Below the pieces are notes generated by a model that saw only the letters and a program-made list of their open reading frames with translations, had not been told where the DNA came from and ran no database searches. From Desulfobulbaceae bacterium (lineage in GTDB: Bacteria; Desulfobacterota; Desulfobulbia; Desulfobulbales; Desulfobulbaceae), in assembly GCA_003508005.1 (NCBI GenBank), contig DNUE01000094.1, positions 1-17,921 on the forward strand: a stretch of 17,921 nucleotides of DNA. The letters run 5' to 3'. This document shows, one piece after another, positions 15,524 to 17,921 of this stretch (positions are counted from its first letter, which is position 1; the number at the start of each line of letters is the position of its first letter). The translations under genes were made by a program, and so were the position numbers.

Positions 15524-16028
15524 CGGCTACGCTTTCTTTGGGCCGGAGCACGGTGTCATGTTCGGCCAGAGCCTTTACCAGGATGGCCATGACCTCGGGC
15601 AAGCTAGCCGACAGCTTAGGCGTCAGGCCTATTGATACGCTCAGGTCCTCGGGCACCACGGTTATCATCTCTGTCTTCTGCGGGGCTGTTTCACGGAGCC
15701 GGCACAGATCAAGAATCTCCAGCAATCCCATCTGGTGCGGCGACATTCGGGCCTGGAAGTTGCCGGCCTGGATGTCCTGGTCGGAAAAGTGGTGGATGGT
15801 GCCGGCAGGCTTGTCCCGAAGATCAACCGTATCGATGACGTAGAGGATGTCCGCGTCCTCCATGAACGGGGCCATCATAATTCCTGCGGTGCCGCCATCC
15901 AGGACCGCAACATGCTCAGGGATCTCGTAGCGTTCAGTCAGGTAGTTGATGAAATGGACGCCGAAACCTTCGTCGGCCAGGAGAAGATTGCCCAAGCCGA
16001 GAATACCGATTTTTTTTTGTGAGCGCAT
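15516..16028 (-). CDS. hyaD: [NiFe]-hydrogenase maturation endopeptidase (HyaD/HybD/HupD family)
   Basis: Removes the C-terminal tail of the large subunit after nickel insertion. From ATG 16028 it has 170 residues. Predicted nickel-recognition residues are E20 in LLADEGFGVH, D66 in YVIDTVD and H98 in MSPHQMGL, equivalent to E16, D62 and H93 of E. coli HybD. GLGNLLLADEG and LDGGTAG are family marks. The frame also opens at TTG 16037; neither start has a good ribosome site. The gene sits just beyond a strong hairpin after the cytochrome gene. A run of nine A bases (coding strand, 16018-16010) lies at codons 4-7. Confidence 0.93.
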   Translation of the reverse strand: MRSQKKIGILGLGNLLLADEGFGVHFINYLTERYEIPEHVAVLDGGTAGIMMAPFMEDADILYVIDTVDLRDKPAGTIHHFSDQDIQAGNFQARMSPHQMGLLEILDLCRLRETAPQKTEMITVVPEDLSVSIGLTPKLSASLPEVMAILVKALAEHDTVLRPKESVADA

Positions 16029-16044
16029 AGAGATCAAGAGGATC

Positions 16045-16073
16045 GGGGGGGAAGGCTCAATGCCTTCCCCCCC
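16045..16073 (-). terminator. Perfect hairpin between hydrogenase structural and maturation genes
   Basis: GGGGGGGAAGGC (16045-16056), loop TCAAT, GCCTTCCCCCCC (16062-16073): a perfect 12-bp, very GC-rich stem. It lies 15 bases beyond the cytochrome stop and 16 before the protease ATG. There is no U-run on the minus strand, so it is more likely a partial terminator or a 3' stabiliser or processing site than a full stop. Confidence 0.65.
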
Positions 16074-16088
16074 AAGGAGAGGTAGATG

Positions 16089-16727
16089 TTAGCTGGAATG
16101 GGTGTATTTTGTTCCATTGAAGATGGAAGAAATAAGGCCTTCCTTGGATTTGATGTCATTCCAGACGACGATGTAGACATGAATGAACGCAAACAGGATA
16201 AAATACCACATGATCAGGAAATGGATATACCGTGCCTGCTGCTGGGGGCCGAGCATCAGACCCCATTTCTGCCAGGCCATGCTTTCGGGGTAGAGCATGT
16301 AAAATCCACTCACCAGTTGCAGTAGGGCCATGACAAAAGTGATCAGATAGAAGGTTCCTGCCAGCACGTTATGCCCTAGTTTTATCTCGTGCTTCACCGG
16401 GCAATACAGGTAGAAGCCCAAGGTGCATAACAGGTTGCGGATATTCCTGGGGGTAACCGGCAGAAAGTCCCAGACCCGCTCCTGCTTGTTGCCAAAGATC
16501 AACAGATACAAGCGTGCCAGGAGGGAACCGGTGAAGACAAAACCCGCGACAAAATGGATGTAGCGCATCGTGCCTACCGGAAAGGAACTGTCCCCCTCAA
16601 GCAAAGTGTTGGTCCAAGGATGATGGATGTAGAATCCTGTCACGACCAGCGCGACAATGGAGAGGGCGAAACTCCAGTGAAACAGCCGCAACAGGATGCT
16701 CCAGGCGTAATGTTGTTCGTAGCGCAT
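16089..16727 (-). CDS. hyaC: [NiFe]-hydrogenase b-type cytochrome subunit
   Basis: Di-haem membrane anchor that passes electrons from the periplasmic hydrogenase to the quinone pool. The 212 residues form four hydrophobic segments at about 15-35, 55-78, 118-145 and 165-190. Candidate haem ligands within or next to them are H17 (RLFHWSF), H58 (RYIHFVAG), H119 (GHNVLAG), H169 (YIHFLIMW) and H183 (FIHVYIVV). The ribosome site AAGGAGG is 6-7 bases before ATG 16727. It follows the large subunit by 37 bases, as in the hyaABC order. Its presence marks the enzyme as a membrane-bound group 1 hydrogenase. Confidence 0.94.
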   Translation of the reverse strand: MRYEQHYAWSILLRLFHWSFALSIVALVVTGFYIHHPWTNTLLEGDSSFPVGTMRYIHFVAGFVFTGSLLARLYLLIFGNKQERVWDFLPVTPRNIRNLLCTLGFYLYCPVKHEIKLGHNVLAGTFYLITFVMALLQLVSGFYMLYPESMAWQKWGLMLGPQQQARYIHFLIMWYFILFAFIHVYIVVWNDIKSKEGLISSIFNGTKYTHSS

Positions 16728-16764
16728 AAAAATCCTCCTTAATTGGATTGGTTGGAGGCGTATA

Positions 16765-17921
16765 TTACATGACCTTGATCTTGACCATTTCCCTGCCCTC
16801 AGGGTTCAACATGTGCACGGCGCAGGCAATGCACGGGTCGAAGGAGTGAATGGTCCGTAACACCTCCAGGGGCCGCTCCGGGTCGGCAATGGGGTTGCCG
16901 ACCAGAGATGCCTCGTAGGGCCCTGCTATGTCCTTGTCGTCTCGAGGGCCTGCGTTCCAGGTTGAGGGCACTACGCACTGGTAGTTCTTGATCAACCCGT
17001 CCTGGATGACGATCCAATGGGAGAGAGCACCGCGGGGTGCCTCGTGGAAACCGAAGCCCTGAATCTCGCCTTTGGGGAAGGTCGGCTTGTTGAAGATCGT
17101 CAGGTCGCCCTTACCAATGTTGTCCACCAGCAGCTGCCAGTGCTTCAGGGCCAGATCCGCCATCATCGCGGCGCGGATTGCCCGGGCGCCGTGGCGGCCG
17201 ATGGTGGAATGGAGAACCGCCGGTCCGACCTGGACCCCGGCAACCGCGGAGATCTGCGACAGGGCGAAATCCACATACTTCTTGGTCAGTTCATGCCCTT
17301 GGGCGTAGCCGACCATGACCTGGGCCAAGGGGCCGACCTGCATGGGCTCGCCATTGAAACGCGGGGCCTTCAGCCAGGTGTATCGGCCTTTGTCATTAAA
17401 CTCCGAGTACTTGGGAACGGTATCCTCGTCATAGGGATGCCTTGTCCAGTCACCGTCGTACCAGGAGCGGGCGATGCACTCGGCCACGTTGTCCTTGAAG
17501 TAGGGGTCATTGAAGCTGGTAAAGGGTTTCACGGTGGAGAGGTTGCCGCCCATGATCGTGCCGCCGGGAAGATCGAAGGAGGTGGCCTTGGTGTTCAGGA
17601 CCATATCCGGCACGGCCAGATAATTGGTCACCCCGGCGCCGTAGGGCAGCCAATCCTTGTACAGGGCCGCGACGGCTATGACATCAGGCAGATAAACCTG
17701 GTGAATGAAGCCCTTGACCTCTTCCACCAGCTGCTTGACCCAGTACAGCCGCGCCATGTTCAGAGTATTCTCGTTGTCCGGGTTGATGGCCGTGGTAACG
17801 CCGCCCACCGAGAGGTTCTGGATGTGCGGATTCTTGCCGGAGAGGATGCCCAGGGCCATGTCCGCCTTGCGCTGGTAATCCAGGGCTTCCAGGTAATGGG
17901 AAACCGCCATCAGGTTGGCCT
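16765..17921 (-). CDS. hyaB: [NiFe]-hydrogenase large subunit, C-terminal part (cut by right edge)
   Basis: Catalytic subunit of a group 1 membrane-bound hydrogenase. Only the last 385 or so residues are in view; the frame is open through the right edge, so ATG 17910 is internal (ANL-MAVSHYLEAL) and the first cysteine pair RxCGxC lies outside. The second ligand pair is present in DPCIACAVH near the end. It is followed by the 15-residue tail MLNPEGREMVKIKVM, which the downstream protease should cut after the His. Other family marks are GGVTT near the left part, YGAGVTNYL, HSTIGRHGARA and HEAPRGALSHW. The small subunit gene should lie upstream, beyond the window. It heads the visible operon, with the cytochrome gene 37 bases on. 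Confidence 0.97.
   Translation of the reverse strand, partial: ANLMAVSHYLEALDYQRKADMALGILSGKNPHIQNLSVGGVTTAINPDNENTLNMARLYWVKQLVEEVKGFIHQVYLPDVIAVAALYKDWLPYGAGVTNYLAVPDMVLNTKATSFDLPGGTIMGGNLSTVKPFTSFNDPYFKDNVAECIARSWYDGDWTRHPYDEDTVPKYSEFNDKGRYTWLKAPRFNGEPMQVGPLAQVMVGYAQGHELTKKYVDFALSQISAVAGVQVGPAVLHSTIGRHGARAIRAAMMADLALKHWQLLVDNIGKGDLTIFNKPTFPKGEIQGFGFHEAPRGALSHWIVIQDGLIKNYQCVVPSTWNAGPRDDKDIAGPYEASLVGNPIADPERPLEVLRTIHSFDPCIACAVHMLNPEGREMVKIKVM

Noticed and set aside
14606..15592. A 328-codon plus-strand open frame
   Set aside because: It lies opposite hypB, hypA and the protease end, which are unmistakable; its translation shows no recognisable domain.

Overview
The window reads as an ordinary chromosomal stretch of a GC-rich, anaerobic Gram-negative bacterium. 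The likeliest source is Desulfobacterota (a Desulfobulbales-like sulfate or sulfur metaboliser). This is inferred from the gene mix: a PilC/PilS type IV pilus pair, a PxxKW-type cysteine-rich mini-protein, a group 1 membrane-bound [NiFe] hydrogenase operon with its own HypA/HypB, an iron-dependent alcohol dehydrogenase and a split biotin-dependent carboxylase. No transposase, phage gene, CRISPR array, tRNA or rRNA was seen.

Layout. 1-2250 (minus): type IV pilus genes pilC, broken by one frameshift, then pilS, which runs off the left edge. 2307-2734 (plus): a near-consensus promoter, an 82-residue cysteine-rich protein and a hairpin terminator, forming a complete one-gene unit. 2740-5582 (minus): a tightly packed operon tatD, yggS, ugd. 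5723-8056 (plus): promoter, nitroreductase, lipoprotein and coaBC; the first two overlap by ATGA, and coaBC follows a short gap with a hairpin. 8070-9239 (minus): iron-containing alcohol dehydrogenase, with an extended -10 promoter candidate. 9392-10406 (plus): darP (YjgA/DUF615) and a PPC/DUF296-domain protein. 10407-10561: non-coding hairpins and an 8-base tandem repeat at the convergent junction. 10554-13973 (minus): biotin carboxylase, then a carboxyltransferase-biotin carrier fusion. Together these form a two-subunit pyruvate carboxylase-like enzyme whose carboxyltransferase motifs are divergent. 13974-14470: a gene-poor gap. 14471-17921 (minus): hydrogenase operon in the order large subunit (cut by the right edge), cytochrome b, maturation protease, hypA, hypB.

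How the genes work together. The hydrogenase block is a self-contained unit. The large subunit carries its nickel ligands and a C-terminal tail. HypA and HypB deliver nickel, the protease removes the tail, and the b-type cytochrome carries electrons from the periplasmic enzyme to the quinone pool. The carboxylase pair probably makes oxaloacetate from pyruvate. CoaBC makes 4'-phosphopantetheine for coenzyme A.

No convincing new multi-gene system was found. The points most worth a second look are the pilC frameshift, the divergent carboxyltransferase, the perfect 12-bp hairpin inside the hydrogenase operon, the compact cysteine-rich gene with a palindrome in its promoter spacer, and the repeats and hairpin around 10500-10561.
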